Below, piece by piece: positions 43,692-53,306 of a DNA stretch of 64,000 nt; position 1 is the stretch's first letter; each line of letters starts with the position of its first letter. The translations under genes and the position numbers were made by a program. The stretch lies in NCBI RefSeq assembly GCF_002000025.1, contig NZ_MUZV01000008.1:97282-161281 (forward strand), given 5' to 3'. Source of the stretch: Cognaticolwellia aestuarii (GTDB taxonomy: Bacteria; Pseudomonadota; Gammaproteobacteria; Enterobacterales; Alteromonadaceae). A model generated the notes under the pieces. It did no database searches. It saw nothing but the letters and a program-made list of their open reading frames with translations, and was not told where the DNA came from.

Positions 43692-44384
43692 TTATAAAGC
43701 GATGATACTTTTCTTATCGATTTCAATAGCGGCATCTAACGAGGCTAATATTTCAGCTCGCTCTTTTAATTTTGTACCGTGATGTGCTGTCATATTTAGC
43801 GTTTGCATTTGTTTGGCTACCGCTTGTGCTGTAGCCATTAATTGCTCTTCTTCAACGACTACATCAAGAAAACCTGCCACAGTAGCCGCTTCTGGAGAGA
43901 AAAGTTCAGCGTTGATCACTGCACGTGTTAAGTAATTAATAGGAAGGCGGTTACGTGCGATTTCAATACCGGCGTTATGCATTGTCATACCTATAGCAAC
44001 TTCATTTAAGCCAATTTTAAAATTACCGGCACAACCAATACGATAATCACAACTGAGCATTAAAAATGCGCCTTTAGCGATAGCATGGCCTGAACAAGCA
44101 CCAATAATAGGGGTTGGAAAAGCTAACATTCTACGCGCAAGTTGCGAGCCAAGTGTCACTAAACCTATAGCATCTTCAGGGCTTGATTTCATGGTTTTTA
44201 GATCGAATCCGCCAGAGAATATTCCCGCTTGACCGGTTAAAATTACAATTGCTTTTTCTTGTTCAGCGTGATCTAAAGCGGTATTTATTTCGCTGATAAC
44301 TTGCGGTGATATGGCGTTGACTTTGCCATTATTTAGCGTAATTACATGCACGTTGTTTTCAATTGCTACGTTGATCATTTCCAT
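43692..44384 (-). CDS. Enoyl-CoA hydratase/isomerase (crotonase) family protein
   Basis: This 230-aa crotonase-fold protein has FSGGFDLKTM and GHAIAKGAFLMLSCDYRIG, which shape the oxyanion hole. It is shorter than typical 260-aa hydratases. The usual second catalytic Glu is replaced by the NEVAIGMTMHNAGIE region, where one Glu (in LNEVAIG) is present. It may hydrate, isomerise or hydrolyse an acyl-CoA. Genes on either side belong to a catabolic run on the same strand. Confidence 0.87.
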   Translation of the reverse strand: MEMINVAIENNVHVITLNNGKVNAISPQVISEINTALDHAEQEKAIVILTGQAGIFSGGFDLKTMKSSPEDAIGLVTLGSQLARRMLAFPTPIIGACSGHAIAKGAFLMLSCDYRIGCAGNFKIGLNEVAIGMTMHNAGIEIARNRLPINYLTRAVINAELFSPEAATVAGFLDVVVEEEQLMATAQAVAKQMQTLNMTAHHGTKLKERAEILASLDAAIEIDKKSIIAL

Positions 44385-44440
44385 TTTCTTACCTTTGAGT
44401 CATTCAATATTTATTGTTGTTTATACAGGGATTTAACCAT

Positions 44441-44478
44441 AATACCAAACAGATTACGCATTTGCTGTGCTTGGTATT
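44441..44478. repeat. Palindromic intergenic repeat, ATACCAAAC family
   Basis: AATACCAAACAG and CTGTGCTTGGTATT form an imperfect stem between the crotonase and GST genes. The arms match those of the repeat at 11927-11984 over ATACCAA/TTGGTAT. Confidence 0.55.
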
Positions 44479-44491
44479 ATATAAAATAGTT

Positions 44492-45100
44492 TTATCCTTG
44501 GCTGGTGGCTAATTGATAGGCAGGTCTTTGCTGAACCGTTTCAAGGTAACGTTCAATGTGCGCTTTGTTGTCGATTAGCTGCAAAGTACCGGCGATTTCT
44601 AAAATGATGGTCATCATAATATCAGCGGCGGTAAAATTGTCGCCGGCGAAATAAGTTTGCTTACTTAACGTGTTATCAATATAAGTAAAGTCTAAGGCTA
44701 TTTCTTTTGCGATGTAATGATCGAGCGGTGATGCACCTGAACGCTTTTCCATGCCCATCAATAAAGTAGAAATAACAGGCAAGGCTAGTGAACCTTCAGC
44801 AAAGTGTAACCACTCTAAATATTGATAATATTCTTGGGTATTTTGAATTGGCCTTAATTGTTCTGTACAACTTTTGTTAAGAATATATTCCATAATTGCG
44901 CCAGACTCACACAAGGTTACATTATCATCAACAATGATTGGTGCTTTCGCTAAGGGATGAACCGCTTTTAAGCTCTCAGGCGCTAAATTCGTGTTTGGGT
45001 CACGCTGATGTTTCACGAGCGTGTAAGGCATATCGAGCTCTTCAAGTAGCCAAATAACGCGCTTGGAACGAGATTTATTTAAATGGTGAACGGTGATCAT
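44492..45100 (-). CDS. Glutathione S-transferase family protein
   Basis: This 202-aa protein has an N-terminal thioredoxin-like domain (ITVHHLNKSRSKRVIWLLEEL with KRV near the active-site Ser, then HPLAKAPIIVDDN with the cis-Pro, and LCESGAIMEYIL binding glutathione). The helical C-terminal domain includes FTAADIMMTIILE. It conjugates or removes glutathione in the cytoplasm, plausibly detoxifying a reactive intermediate. It belongs to the minus-strand catabolic run. Confidence 0.92.
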   Translation of the reverse strand: MITVHHLNKSRSKRVIWLLEELDMPYTLVKHQRDPNTNLAPESLKAVHPLAKAPIIVDDNVTLCESGAIMEYILNKSCTEQLRPIQNTQEYYQYLEWLHFAEGSLALPVISTLLMGMEKRSGASPLDHYIAKEIALDFTYIDNTLSKQTYFAGDNFTAADIMMTIILEIAGTLQLIDNKAHIERYLETVQQRPAYQLATSQG

Positions 45101-45225
45101 AAAATAGTATTTCCTGTGATTATATCAATTGAGTGCTTTAGTGGTGCATGAATGTTGCACAAACATGCTAACCAAGTTAAGTGAAGCCAAGCAATATTTG
45201 CTTTTTATCATTGCTCAATTGTGTC

Positions 45226-46152
45226 TTATTTTTTAGATTGTTCAACAGCTAACGTAATATCATTAACGCTATTGGCCGTTGAACGAAATTTAAGGTGTAA
45301 TATTTTTACTAATATACCCGCGGTAAATAACATAATGAGGGTATAGATAGCGGGCGTAAACGACATTTTATAATTAGCCAATAAGGTTAACGCCATAAAC
45401 ATTGATAAAGTACTATTTTGTAAACCGACTTCAATGGTTATGGATGTTGTTTGTGCTGAGGTCAATTTTAACCATTTACTTGAGTAATATCCTAGTGCCA
45501 TGGTTGATATATTCAATATTAATGACACCGGACCAGTAGCAATAAGCGCAGGAATGACAATATCTTGTTGTATATAGGTTAAAAATATAATCAATAGTGT
45601 CAAAAATAAAATACCAAATTTGGATACATGTACTTGAGAGCTAGCTGCAAGCTTAGGTGCATACGCTTTAATTATCATGCCGATAGCAATAGGAATAATA
45701 GTCAGTTTCATTAAGCTGAACATGGTTGCTAGAATGGGTAACTGGAATTCATTACCTTGACCCATGAAATGATTTAATGAAAAATTTAGCAACACCGGAA
45801 TGGTAAATACGGTGATAATGCTGGAGATTGCGGTCATGGTAACTGACAGCGCTACGTCACCTTTTGCTAGGTGGCTAAACATATTTGAGGTAGTGCCGCC
45901 TGGACACATAACCAATAGCATTACACCAACGGCATATTCAGGCTCCAAAGGCATGATGGTTGCTAAGGCAAACCCAATCATTGGCAAACAAACTAATTGA
46001 TTAACTAAGCCGATAGAAACGGCTTTAGGCGACTTTGCTATGCGCTTAAAGTCGTCTGGCACTAATGATAACCCCATGCCCATCATAATTAAAAATATGC
46101 AAAGTGGGATAATCTGTGTGTTTACAAATGTAACTAATTCAGTACCTTCCAT
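45226..46152 (-). CDS. Bile acid:sodium symporter family (BASS) transporter
   Basis: This 308-aa integral membrane protein has about nine to ten hydrophobic helices. VMLLVMCPGGTTSNMFSHLAKGDVALSVTMTAISS contains the BASS core crossover motif (CPGGTxSN), and TSITIEVGLQNSTLSMFMAL is the second one (E-x-G-x-Q-N). BASS proteins import organic acids such as bile acids, pyruvate or pantoate with sodium. The neighbouring receptor and acyl-CoA enzymes suggest uptake of the substrate of this gene run. Substrate unknown. Confidence 0.92.
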   Translation of the reverse strand: MEGTELVTFVNTQIIPLCIFLIMMGMGLSLVPDDFKRIAKSPKAVSIGLVNQLVCLPMIGFALATIMPLEPEYAVGVMLLVMCPGGTTSNMFSHLAKGDVALSVTMTAISSIITVFTIPVLLNFSLNHFMGQGNEFQLPILATMFSLMKLTIIPIAIGMIIKAYAPKLAASSQVHVSKFGILFLTLLIIFLTYIQQDIVIPALIATGPVSLILNISTMALGYYSSKWLKLTSAQTTSITIEVGLQNSTLSMFMALTLLANYKMSFTPAIYTLIMLFTAGILVKILHLKFRSTANSVNDITLAVEQSKK

Positions 46153-46383
46153 AACTACCTCGTCTAGACATTTAACTTAATAATTCATTAAGCTTTTATA
46201 ATTTTTTAAACACTACCATAGTATTTTTATTGCTTATTGTTCGCTCAGTTACTCTGCATATCCATGATACTTTTAGTTGAAAATTTTCGCCTTAAAGTGT
46301 TTAGGATATCGCTTAAAGTACGGTTACTTAAAACGTTAGGGCAAGAGTGCAAGTCAGTGCTAGTGGTCGAAACATTACGATTT

Positions 46384-46450
46384 ATACCCAAGCCACTTGT
46401 AAATGCAGTTTCAGCTTGCACAATCCTGCATTTTCAGGTGGTTAGGGTAT
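46384..46450. repeat. 67-bp palindromic repeat overlapping a stop codon
   Basis: ATACCCAAGCCACTTGTAAA begins an arm that is repeated in inverted form at 46426-46450 (CTGCATTTTCAGGTGG then TTAGGGTAT), giving a 25-bp imperfect stem. The half copy at 38421-38448 matches the right arm. The element supplies the last codons and TGA of the DUF2855 gene. Confidence 0.7.
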
Positions 46451-47549
46451 TCAATGAAATTACCTGGCCAACAGATGCATCTGCCTTACCAGATAAAACC
46501 TCTTGATAAATTGTCTGTATAGCCTGCTCACCTGTCGAATGTTTAACGCTCATGATAGTGCGGCAAAACTCAATATAATCGTGCAGAGATAAGAATATTT
46601 TGCTCATGGTTTTTGCTGTTCCCCACTCATTTATTCGCTTCTTTAACTGTGTTGGTGCAAAGAAAAAGATAGGCTCAACACCTGGCAGCGCACTTTTGTG
46701 ACTTAATTCATTGGTTACAAGGTCGTCGTGATGGGTAGCGCCAACACGGCATGAGTAGCGCAGTTGCTCAGCAAAATGGGTGTGTATGGCGACTAATGTG
46801 CTTTGGCTACCTGCCATATCAACTAAAATACTTGAGATGTTGTTATCAAGCTTGGCAACTTCATCATAACTGACTACCTGATCGTAACAGCCAAGGCCTT
46901 GAACAAATTTTCTATTACTGTTTGAGGTAATAGCAATGGCGGATTTTCCACCGCGCGCCTTAATTGCAAAGGCCAATGCAATACTGGTTTTACTTGAGGC
47001 ACTGGTTATCAAGTATTGCTTTGCGCCAAAGTAATCTTGATCAAACATAAAATCTTCAATGAGCCATGATGTGGTGAATAATCCCCGTACTAGCAGATCA
47101 AAATCTTCATTATCTTTTTTATAGAAAGGGTTTTTAGCAACCCGTTCAAAAGCAGCATAGACAGGTGATAAGCCTAAGCGGTTATCACTGATATCTGAGA
47201 AGGTAGTATCAGTGACATTGCCAGCAATAATTTTTACGTGGCTTGCCATGGGAACGAAGCCCCAAACACGTTCTCCAACGCGGATATTTTCACAAGCAGA
47301 GGCGATCACTTCTGAGTACCCCATAGCAGGAATACGACCCCAACCTTGTGTAGCAGGAAAAAAATTCCAGTAGCCTAAACTCTCGCCGGTAACACCGTAA
47401 CTAATGTTATTTGCGGTCAGGGCGAATTTATCTACTTGTAAAATAACTTCATTTTCAGCGAGGCTTGTTGTCATTTCTGTGGTGATATATCGGCTATTGG
47501 CCAATGAAGACTTATTTACTTCAAATGTGTTTACATTAATCGTGGTCAT
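46434..47549 (-). CDS. DUF2855-family protein
   Basis: This 371-aa protein matches DUF2855, a family with distant resemblance to medium-chain reductases. VWGFVPMASHVKI and KQYLITSASSKTSIALAFAIKARGG, then a Rossmann-like QVVSYDEVAKLDNNISSILVDMAGS, are visible. Function is uncharacterised. The last residues NTLTT and the stop lie inside a palindromic repeat (46384-46450), so the C-terminus may be newly acquired. It starts 30 bp after the nitroreductase stop in the same operon. Confidence 0.85.
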   Translation of the reverse strand: MTTINVNTFEVNKSSLANSRYITTEMTTSLAENEVILQVDKFALTANNISYGVTGESLGYWNFFPATQGWGRIPAMGYSEVIASACENIRVGERVWGFVPMASHVKIIAGNVTDTTFSDISDNRLGLSPVYAAFERVAKNPFYKKDNEDFDLLVRGLFTTSWLIEDFMFDQDYFGAKQYLITSASSKTSIALAFAIKARGGKSAIAITSNSNRKFVQGLGCYDQVVSYDEVAKLDNNISSILVDMAGSQSTLVAIHTHFAEQLRYSCRVGATHHDDLVTNELSHKSALPGVEPIFFFAPTQLKKRINEWGTAKTMSKIFLSLHDYIEFCRTIMSVKHSTGEQAIQTIYQEVLSGKADASVGQVISLNTLTT

Positions 47550-47579
47550 CAGAATCTCTATATAATAGGGTAAGGTGAA

Positions 47580-48239
47580 TTAATAAAACGTAACGGCCTT
47601 GTTCAGTGCTTCACGCTCTGTTCTGGTATTATTTACTGGCGCACTTTCATCGGCGTAACCAAAAGACATACCAAACAAAATACCGCGATCTTCAGGTAAG
47701 TTTAAAAGCTCTCGAACGGGATCGGGGAATTGACCTAACGCACCTTGCATACAATTCGAAATACCATGCTCTGCCATTATCAGTGAAAGGGTTTGAGCAT
47801 AAATACCTAAATCAACAGCACCCATGATGTCTAAATACTTGTCCATAGTGAAAAAAACGGCATGAGGAGCATCAAAGAATTGCCAATTGCGCACCATCGC
47901 CATTTGCCGTGCTTTTTTGTCTTCTCTTGCGATACCTACAGTGCTATAAAGTGCATTGGCTGAGCCAAACTGTCGTTCTCGATGAATACCTGTGTATTGT
48001 GCTGCCCAATTGAAGTCTGGGTTGGGCGCAGCTCCACTCATCAGTATTTCGATAAATTTTGTTGTCAGATCTGTTTTAGTTTGTCCTGAAACTACACATG
48101 CTTGCCAAGGTTGGACATTACAGTTTGAAGGGGAAAGTTGAGCATTTTCAAAAATACGCTGTAATGTTTCTGTTGCTACAGGCTTATCGAGAAAAGCACG
48201 AACTGAGTGACGAGCTTTTAAAATTGATTCAATAGGCAT
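47580..48239 (-). CDS. Nitroreductase family protein
   Basis: This 219-aa FMN flavoprotein starts MPIESILKARHSVRAFLDKPV and continues ENAQLSPSNCNVQPWQACVVS, the FMN-binding signature. GILFGMSFGYADESAPVNNTRTEREAL is the typical C-terminus. Nitroreductases reduce nitro groups, quinones or enones with NAD(P)H. In this run it may reduce an unsaturated or aromatic intermediate. It lies between the receptor and DUF2855 genes. Confidence 0.92.
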   Translation of the reverse strand: MPIESILKARHSVRAFLDKPVATETLQRIFENAQLSPSNCNVQPWQACVVSGQTKTDLTTKFIEILMSGAAPNPDFNWAAQYTGIHRERQFGSANALYSTVGIAREDKKARQMAMVRNWQFFDAPHAVFFTMDKYLDIMGAVDLGIYAQTLSLIMAEHGISNCMQGALGQFPDPVRELLNLPEDRGILFGMSFGYADESAPVNNTRTEREALNKAVTFY

Positions 48240-48312
48240 ATCAAGGACTCTTAAATTATTGATGATTAGTAGGGGTTAAAGGTTGAATTACATTGGTTTA
48301 TAAAGACCATGC

Positions 48313-48360
48313 CTGAATTGACAACAGCAAAAATAATAACGTGTGTTGTTGCCAATTCAG
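48313..48360 (-). terminator. Hairpin after the TonB receptor gene
   Basis: CTGAATTGACAACA and TGTTGCCAATTCAG pair at 13 of 14 positions with a 20-nt loop. It lies just after the receptor stop on the minus strand. No T-run follows, so partial termination or mRNA 3'-end protection is likely. Confidence 0.45.
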
Positions 48361-48372
48361 CTGAGTGATAAC

Positions 48373-50826
48373 TTAAAACTCGTAGGTTAGCGTGGCACCG
48401 AAAGTACGTGGTTGATTCGGGTAACCGTTAAAACTACCGGCCTGAATTGGTGGCGGAAATGACGATAAGAAATATTCATCGTTATTTAAGTTACGCACCC
48501 AAACTTGTAGGCCGAGACCATTATTAAAGTTAACTCCAGCACTGGCATTAAAAGTACCAACTTCACGTGTGATTGATTCAGGCACATTTTCTGCAATATG
48601 TACTTTACTCTCATAAAGGTAATCGGTACGTGCGTAACCATAGGCGCCATTATCAAATTCGAAGTTATAGGTAATGCCGGCAGTAATACTTTGTTCATGT
48701 ATACCTGCTGGCTTTTCGCCTGATAAATCTACTGGGCCGTCTAAACCTGATGCACCTTTAAAAGAATCATAGATAGGGTCTAAGAAAGTACCGGCTAGGG
48801 TGAAAGACCAGCTGTCATTAGGATTATAAACTGAATCAAACTCTATACCTTTAGTGCTTTGTTTGCCCGCATTGGCAAGTACATAGCCGGTGCCGATAAA
48901 CAATGATGATTGGAAGCCATCTATGGTTTGGTCAAATACCGTAACGTTAAAGGCACCTTGACTAAAACGTGCTTTCATACCAAGTTCATAAACTGTTGCT
49001 TCTTCTGGTGATGCATATCGACCACCATAAATTTGGTTTGGTTTGGCAATTCCGGCTGCCTCTATTGCTGATTTATCGTTGATAAATGGAGTAGCGTTAC
49101 GCGATAAATTCCAAGACGTTGCTTTAAATCCCGTCGCAGCTGATGCAAATAGATTAATATTTTCGTTGAGCTCGTAAGCTAAGCGCATCGACCAAGTAGT
49201 TTTACTGTCATCAGATTCATGCTCCTCAACAGCATTAGGTAAACCTAGCATTGGTGGTAGAAACTGTAAGCCTTTCAATGTTGGTACCGCAGGAGCAAGT
49301 TGCGGAATAAAGCCAATAGGTACACCAAAGACAGTGTTTTCAGTATCTAAATCTAAGCTTGAAAGGACGTCGCTGTGGTTTTGAGTGATAGTGACTTCTT
49401 TTTCATCTTTGGTATAACTGACGCCAAAAATAGCCGTTAAGTTGTCAGAAATATGATAGTCAAAGTTAGCAAATAATGAATAAGCATCATTTTCTTGTGT
49501 AAACTCAGAATTTACTGCTGATTCACTCGAGAAAAAGGTACCCGGTGCTAAGCCATAAGCACCTTCAATACCACCTAGTAAACCTGGTGCTCCACCTGCA
49601 GCTAATAAAACATCAAAGTAGCTTCTAATGTCATTGCCATAACTAAGGGTGTCGCCGGTGTCGACTTCTTCTTTAAATATGAAGGCACCCACCATCCATT
49701 CAAATTGTTGTATACCTGTTGAGGTTAAACGAAACTCTTGGGTAAAAGTATCAATGTCGGTGTGACCATCTTCACTTAAAATATCTAAAGAGGTGTAATC
49801 GATATCATTGTCAAAACCAGATTTATTATTACGAAACGCGGTAATTGAGGTAAAAGAAAAACGTTCATATTCTATGTCAACTTGAACAGAAACACCGCCG
49901 TCTTCAACACTATTAGTTGGGTCTGTATTTAATGAAGATTCATAGGCAAAAGGTGTACTATCATCAAGAACAATCCCTCCCAACGCCTGAACAGCGCCAG
50001 TTGTTGGACCATTGATAATGTCTGCCACAGTACAACAAGCCTCTTCTATTTCACTATAATCAGCAATGACTCTGATGGTGGTATCTTGAGTGAGCTCATA
50101 TAGCGCTTGTCCACGAATATTCCAACGGTCACGATCGTTAATTTCATCTAATCCAACCACACTGTCAGTATAGCCATCTCGGGTATTAAAGCCGCCAGAT
50201 AAGCTTAAGGCCAAGGTATCAGACACGCCATTTGTTACATAACCTTTTACTGTTCGCTGGTTAAAATTAGCAATACCTAATTCAATTTTACTTTCAAGAT
50301 CAAATGATGGCGCCATCGTACGAACATTGATAACACCCGCTGAAGCATTTTTACCAAATAAAGTACTTTGTGGGCCACTGAGTACCTCGATTTGTTGCAA
50401 TCGCGGTAAGTCACCAATTTGAGCAGCTGCGCGTGAACGATATACGCCATCAACAAACACACCAACGGATGGTTCAATACCGGTATTATTAGTACCGTTA
50501 CCAAAACCACGAATGGCGAAATTAGTATTTACTGAGCGTTGTAAGGGTGTTACTCGTAAAGTTGGCACAAGTGTTTGCAGATCATTCATGTCCATAACTT
50601 TAGTTTGTTCTATTGCTTTACTATTTACCACGGTAACGGCAACGGGTGACTCTTGTAAGCCTTTCAAGCGTTTAGATGCGGTTACAAAAATTCTTTCTAT
50701 ATCTTTGTCTGCTTTATCTGCCGCTAATTCTGCTTCAGCTTCTTGAGCACTTGCTGTTGCTGTGATTGCACCGATAATGGCAAACGCTAGCAGTGACTGC
50801 TTAAAAGTTTTTGCTGTATTATTCAT
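48373..50826 (-). CDS. TonB-dependent outer-membrane receptor
   Basis: This 817-aa protein has a signal peptide (FKQSLLAFAIIGAITATASAQ) and a TonB-box-like IERIFVTASKR. The plug domain carries DLQTLVPTLRVTPLQRSVNT, FAIRGFGNGTNNTGIEPSVG and LSGPQSTLFGKNASAGVINV, and a 22-strand-type barrel ends in TYEF. The C-terminal aromatic residue is the outer-membrane sorting signal. GGGGAAAG precedes ATG 50826, which is preferred over TTG 50838. It likely imports a lipid- or aromatic-type substrate for the adjacent catabolic genes; its upstream region shares motifs with cluster 1. Confidence 0.94.
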   Translation of the reverse strand: MNNTAKTFKQSLLAFAIIGAITATASAQEAEAELAADKADKDIERIFVTASKRLKGLQESPVAVTVVNSKAIEQTKVMDMNDLQTLVPTLRVTPLQRSVNTNFAIRGFGNGTNNTGIEPSVGVFVDGVYRSRAAAQIGDLPRLQQIEVLSGPQSTLFGKNASAGVINVRTMAPSFDLESKIELGIANFNQRTVKGYVTNGVSDTLALSLSGGFNTRDGYTDSVVGLDEINDRDRWNIRGQALYELTQDTTIRVIADYSEIEEACCTVADIINGPTTGAVQALGGIVLDDSTPFAYESSLNTDPTNSVEDGGVSVQVDIEYERFSFTSITAFRNNKSGFDNDIDYTSLDILSEDGHTDIDTFTQEFRLTSTGIQQFEWMVGAFIFKEEVDTGDTLSYGNDIRSYFDVLLAAGGAPGLLGGIEGAYGLAPGTFFSSESAVNSEFTQENDAYSLFANFDYHISDNLTAIFGVSYTKDEKEVTITQNHSDVLSSLDLDTENTVFGVPIGFIPQLAPAVPTLKGLQFLPPMLGLPNAVEEHESDDSKTTWSMRLAYELNENINLFASAATGFKATSWNLSRNATPFINDKSAIEAAGIAKPNQIYGGRYASPEEATVYELGMKARFSQGAFNVTVFDQTIDGFQSSLFIGTGYVLANAGKQSTKGIEFDSVYNPNDSWSFTLAGTFLDPIYDSFKGASGLDGPVDLSGEKPAGIHEQSITAGITYNFEFDNGAYGYARTDYLYESKVHIAENVPESITREVGTFNASAGVNFNNGLGLQVWVRNLNNDEYFLSSFPPPIQAGSFNGYPNQPRTFGATLTYEF

Positions 50827-51094
50827 TTCTTTCCCCAATACTAACTGATAGTTACTATGTTATTTAACACATTGTTTTTTATAGAATATGTTTGACGCTT
50901 AAGCGTTCTTATTTCTAACCTGTAAGTATATAATGTTGTGTAATTAAAGCGGTTTTATTACCAATAGGGCATGAAGCAGTAAACTCACTAAGCCTTACTT
51001 ATGCATAACCTGCTGATACTTAACTGAACATTTAATCACCAATTCATGCTAAGTCTAGTCATTAAATTAAACCAATCGATTGTTTTGATGGAGA

Positions 51095-51283
51095 ACTATT
51101 CTTTAAATGAATAATGCGGTGATATAGGACAATTTAGCCGCTAAGTTGGCAATTAATTGCTTGATTAAATGAATAATAATGTTTATTTACTGATTATTTA
51201 AAAAATAGTTTTGAGAACTAAAATAGTTGTTTATAATTAAGTTGAATATATGGTTATAAGTATTATTCATTTGGATAATACTT
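51095..51283. promoter_or_regulatory. Divergent regulatory region with LysR-type motifs, cluster 2
   Basis: The 561-bp gap between the TonB receptor and the acyl-CoA dehydrogenase holds ACTATT-N9-AAT at 51095-51112, as in the cluster 1 promoters. A 9-bp-armed palindrome at 51258-51283 (AAGTATTAT...ATAATACTT) contains ATTCATTTGGATAAT, which is 13/15 identical to the cluster 1 site-2 core. ATTATTCATTT occurs three times: minus strand at 51105-51115 and 51167-51177, plus strand at 51262-51272. No gene lies in this gap. Confidence 0.65.
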
Positions 51284-51387
51284 GTGAGTGATTTAGCATG
51301 CAGTATTAGACAATGTTATTTGTGTGAAGAAATCATCCAAATAGTCAATTGACCATATTACCCAGAAATAATTATTTGGAGAACCAC

Positions 51388-53184
51388 ATGCTTGAATATA
51401 AAGCACCCATTCGTGATGTAAAGTTTGTAATGCAAGAGTTGCTTGATTGTGAAAGTCACTATCAACATTTAGGTTATGAAGATGCAAGTACAGATATGGT
51501 TGATGCCATTATTGGTGAGGCCGCGAAATTAACCGAACAAGTTGTTGCGCCGTTAAATCAAATTGGCGATCAACAAGGTTGTACATGGACCGATGGCGTT
51601 GTAACTACACCCGATGGTTTTAAAGAAGCGTATCAACAATATGTTGAAGGTGGTTGGCCGACACTATCTCAGTCGGAAGAGTTTGGTGGCCAAGGTTTAC
51701 CACACTCTCTTAATATTAGTATTGCTGAGCTATTTTCAAGTGCAAATCATAGTTTTGCGATGTATCCAGGCTTAAGCCATGGTGCATTAGCTACGATTGA
51801 AGCGCACGGTACAGTAACTCAAAAACAACAGTTTATGCCAAAACTTGTCGAAGGCAACTGGACAGGCACTATGTGTTTAACAGAGCCGCATTGTGGAACT
51901 GACTTAGGCATGTTGCGCACCAAAGCAGAATTAAATGAAGACGGCAGTTACTCTTTAACGGGTACGAAAATTTTTATCTCCGCTGGTGAGCATGATTTGT
52001 CTGATAACATTGTTCATATTGTTATTGCCCGTATCCCTGGTGCACCAGAAGGTAACAAAGGCATTTCTTTATTTATTGTACCTAAGTTTAATGTTAATGA
52101 TGATGGCACTATCGCAGATAGAAATGGCGTAAACTGTGGTTCAATCGAACATAAAATGGGTATCAATGGTAATGCGACATGTGTGATCAATTTTGATAGC
52201 GCTAAAGGCCATTTAATTGGTGAACCTAATCGTGGTCTTAAATGCATGTTTACCTTTATGAATGCCGCCCGTATTGGTGTAGCAAGTGAAGGTGTTGCCG
52301 CTGCTGAAGCGTCATTTCAAGGGGCACTAGCCTATGCTAAAGATCGCTTACAAATGCGTTCGATCAGTGGTGTAAAAAATCCTGATGGACCAGCTGATCC
52401 CATTATTGTTCACCCTGATGTACGTAGAATGTTGCTAACACAGAAATCAATTGCTGAGGGCGGTCGTGCACTTGTGTCATATCTCGCACAACTTGTTGAT
52501 ATTGGTCATGCTGAAAAAGATGCGTCGGTTAAAGCTGATGCAGAAACTAAGCTAGCGTTATTAACACCCATCGCAAAAGCCTTCCTTTCTGAATTAGGTT
52601 TTGAATGTACCAGCCATGGTGTGCAAATTTTCGGTGGTCATGGCTTTATCAAAGAGTGGGGCATGGAACAATTAATGCGTGATACCAAAATTAGTTGTTT
52701 ATATGAAGGTACTACCGGTATTCAGGCATTAGATTTACTTGCGCGTAAAATTATCGGTACTCAAGGTGAAGTATTAAAGCCTTTTGCTAAAGATGTAAGC
52801 GTTTTCTGTCAAGAAAATATCGACAATGCTGAAATGGCTGAGTTCATTCAACCTATCATGGCTTACGCGAAAGAATGGCATGATCTTACGACGATGATTG
52901 GCGCTAAAGCGATGAAAAATCCAGATGAAATTGGTGGTGCATCGGTTGATTACTTAATGTTCTCAGGTTATGTCACTTTAGCGTACTTCTGGGCGAAAAT
53001 GGCGAAAGTTGCACAAACTAAGCTCGCACAGGGCACAGAAGATACTGCTTTCTATCAAGCGAAAATTAAAACAGCACAGTTTTTCATTCAACGTATGTTG
53101 CCTCGTGCGAAAGGTCATGCTGCTTGTATAAGCAATGGCGTTGATTCGATGATGGCATTAGATAGCGAAGACTTTGTTTTTTAG
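51388..53184 (+). CDS. Acyl-CoA dehydrogenase, 600-residue type with C-terminal extension
   Basis: This 598-aa enzyme is a paralogue of the one at 16543: LVEGNWTGTMCLTEPHCGTDLGMLRTKA, KIFISAGEHDLSDNIVHIVIARI, IFGGHGFIKEWGMEQLMRDTKI and YEGTTGIQALDL. It has the long C-terminal domain (residues about 465-598) of DmdC-like dehydrogenases. FAD-linked oxidation of an acyl-CoA is expected. The start is ATG 51388, with TGGAG nearby; ATG 51349 would add 13 residues. It is divergent from the receptor gene and closed by a strong terminator. Confidence 0.92.
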   Translation: MLEYKAPIRDVKFVMQELLDCESHYQHLGYEDASTDMVDAIIGEAAKLTEQVVAPLNQIGDQQGCTWTDGVVTTPDGFKEAYQQYVEGGWPTLSQSEEFGGQGLPHSLNISIAELFSSANHSFAMYPGLSHGALATIEAHGTVTQKQQFMPKLVEGNWTGTMCLTEPHCGTDLGMLRTKAELNEDGSYSLTGTKIFISAGEHDLSDNIVHIVIARIPGAPEGNKGISLFIVPKFNVNDDGTIADRNGVNCGSIEHKMGINGNATCVINFDSAKGHLIGEPNRGLKCMFTFMNAARIGVASEGVAAAEASFQGALAYAKDRLQMRSISGVKNPDGPADPIIVHPDVRRMLLTQKSIAEGGRALVSYLAQLVDIGHAEKDASVKADAETKLALLTPIAKAFLSELGFECTSHGVQIFGGHGFIKEWGMEQLMRDTKISCLYEGTTGIQALDLLARKIIGTQGEVLKPFAKDVSVFCQENIDNAEMAEFIQPIMAYAKEWHDLTTMIGAKAMKNPDEIGGASVDYLMFSGYVTLAYFWAKMAKVAQTKLAQGTEDTAFYQAKIKTAQFFIQRMLPRAKGHAACISNGVDSMMALDSEDFVF

Positions 53185-53233
53185 CTCGATAGCTGATTTT
53201 GACTAAGTATTAAAGTCATAAAAATAAGCCGTA

Positions 53234-53269
53234 AAAAAAGCCCGTTACATAAGTAATGGGCTTTTTTAT
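53234..53269. terminator. Bidirectional terminator
   Basis: AAAAAAGCCCGTTAC and GTAATGGGCTTTTTT pair at 14 of 15 positions with a 4-nt loop. It ends the dehydrogenase transcript and faces the converging CNNM-type gene. Confidence 0.88.
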
Positions 53270-53306
53270 CATGAATACGTTAACGATATTTTAAGATATC
53301 ATGGCT

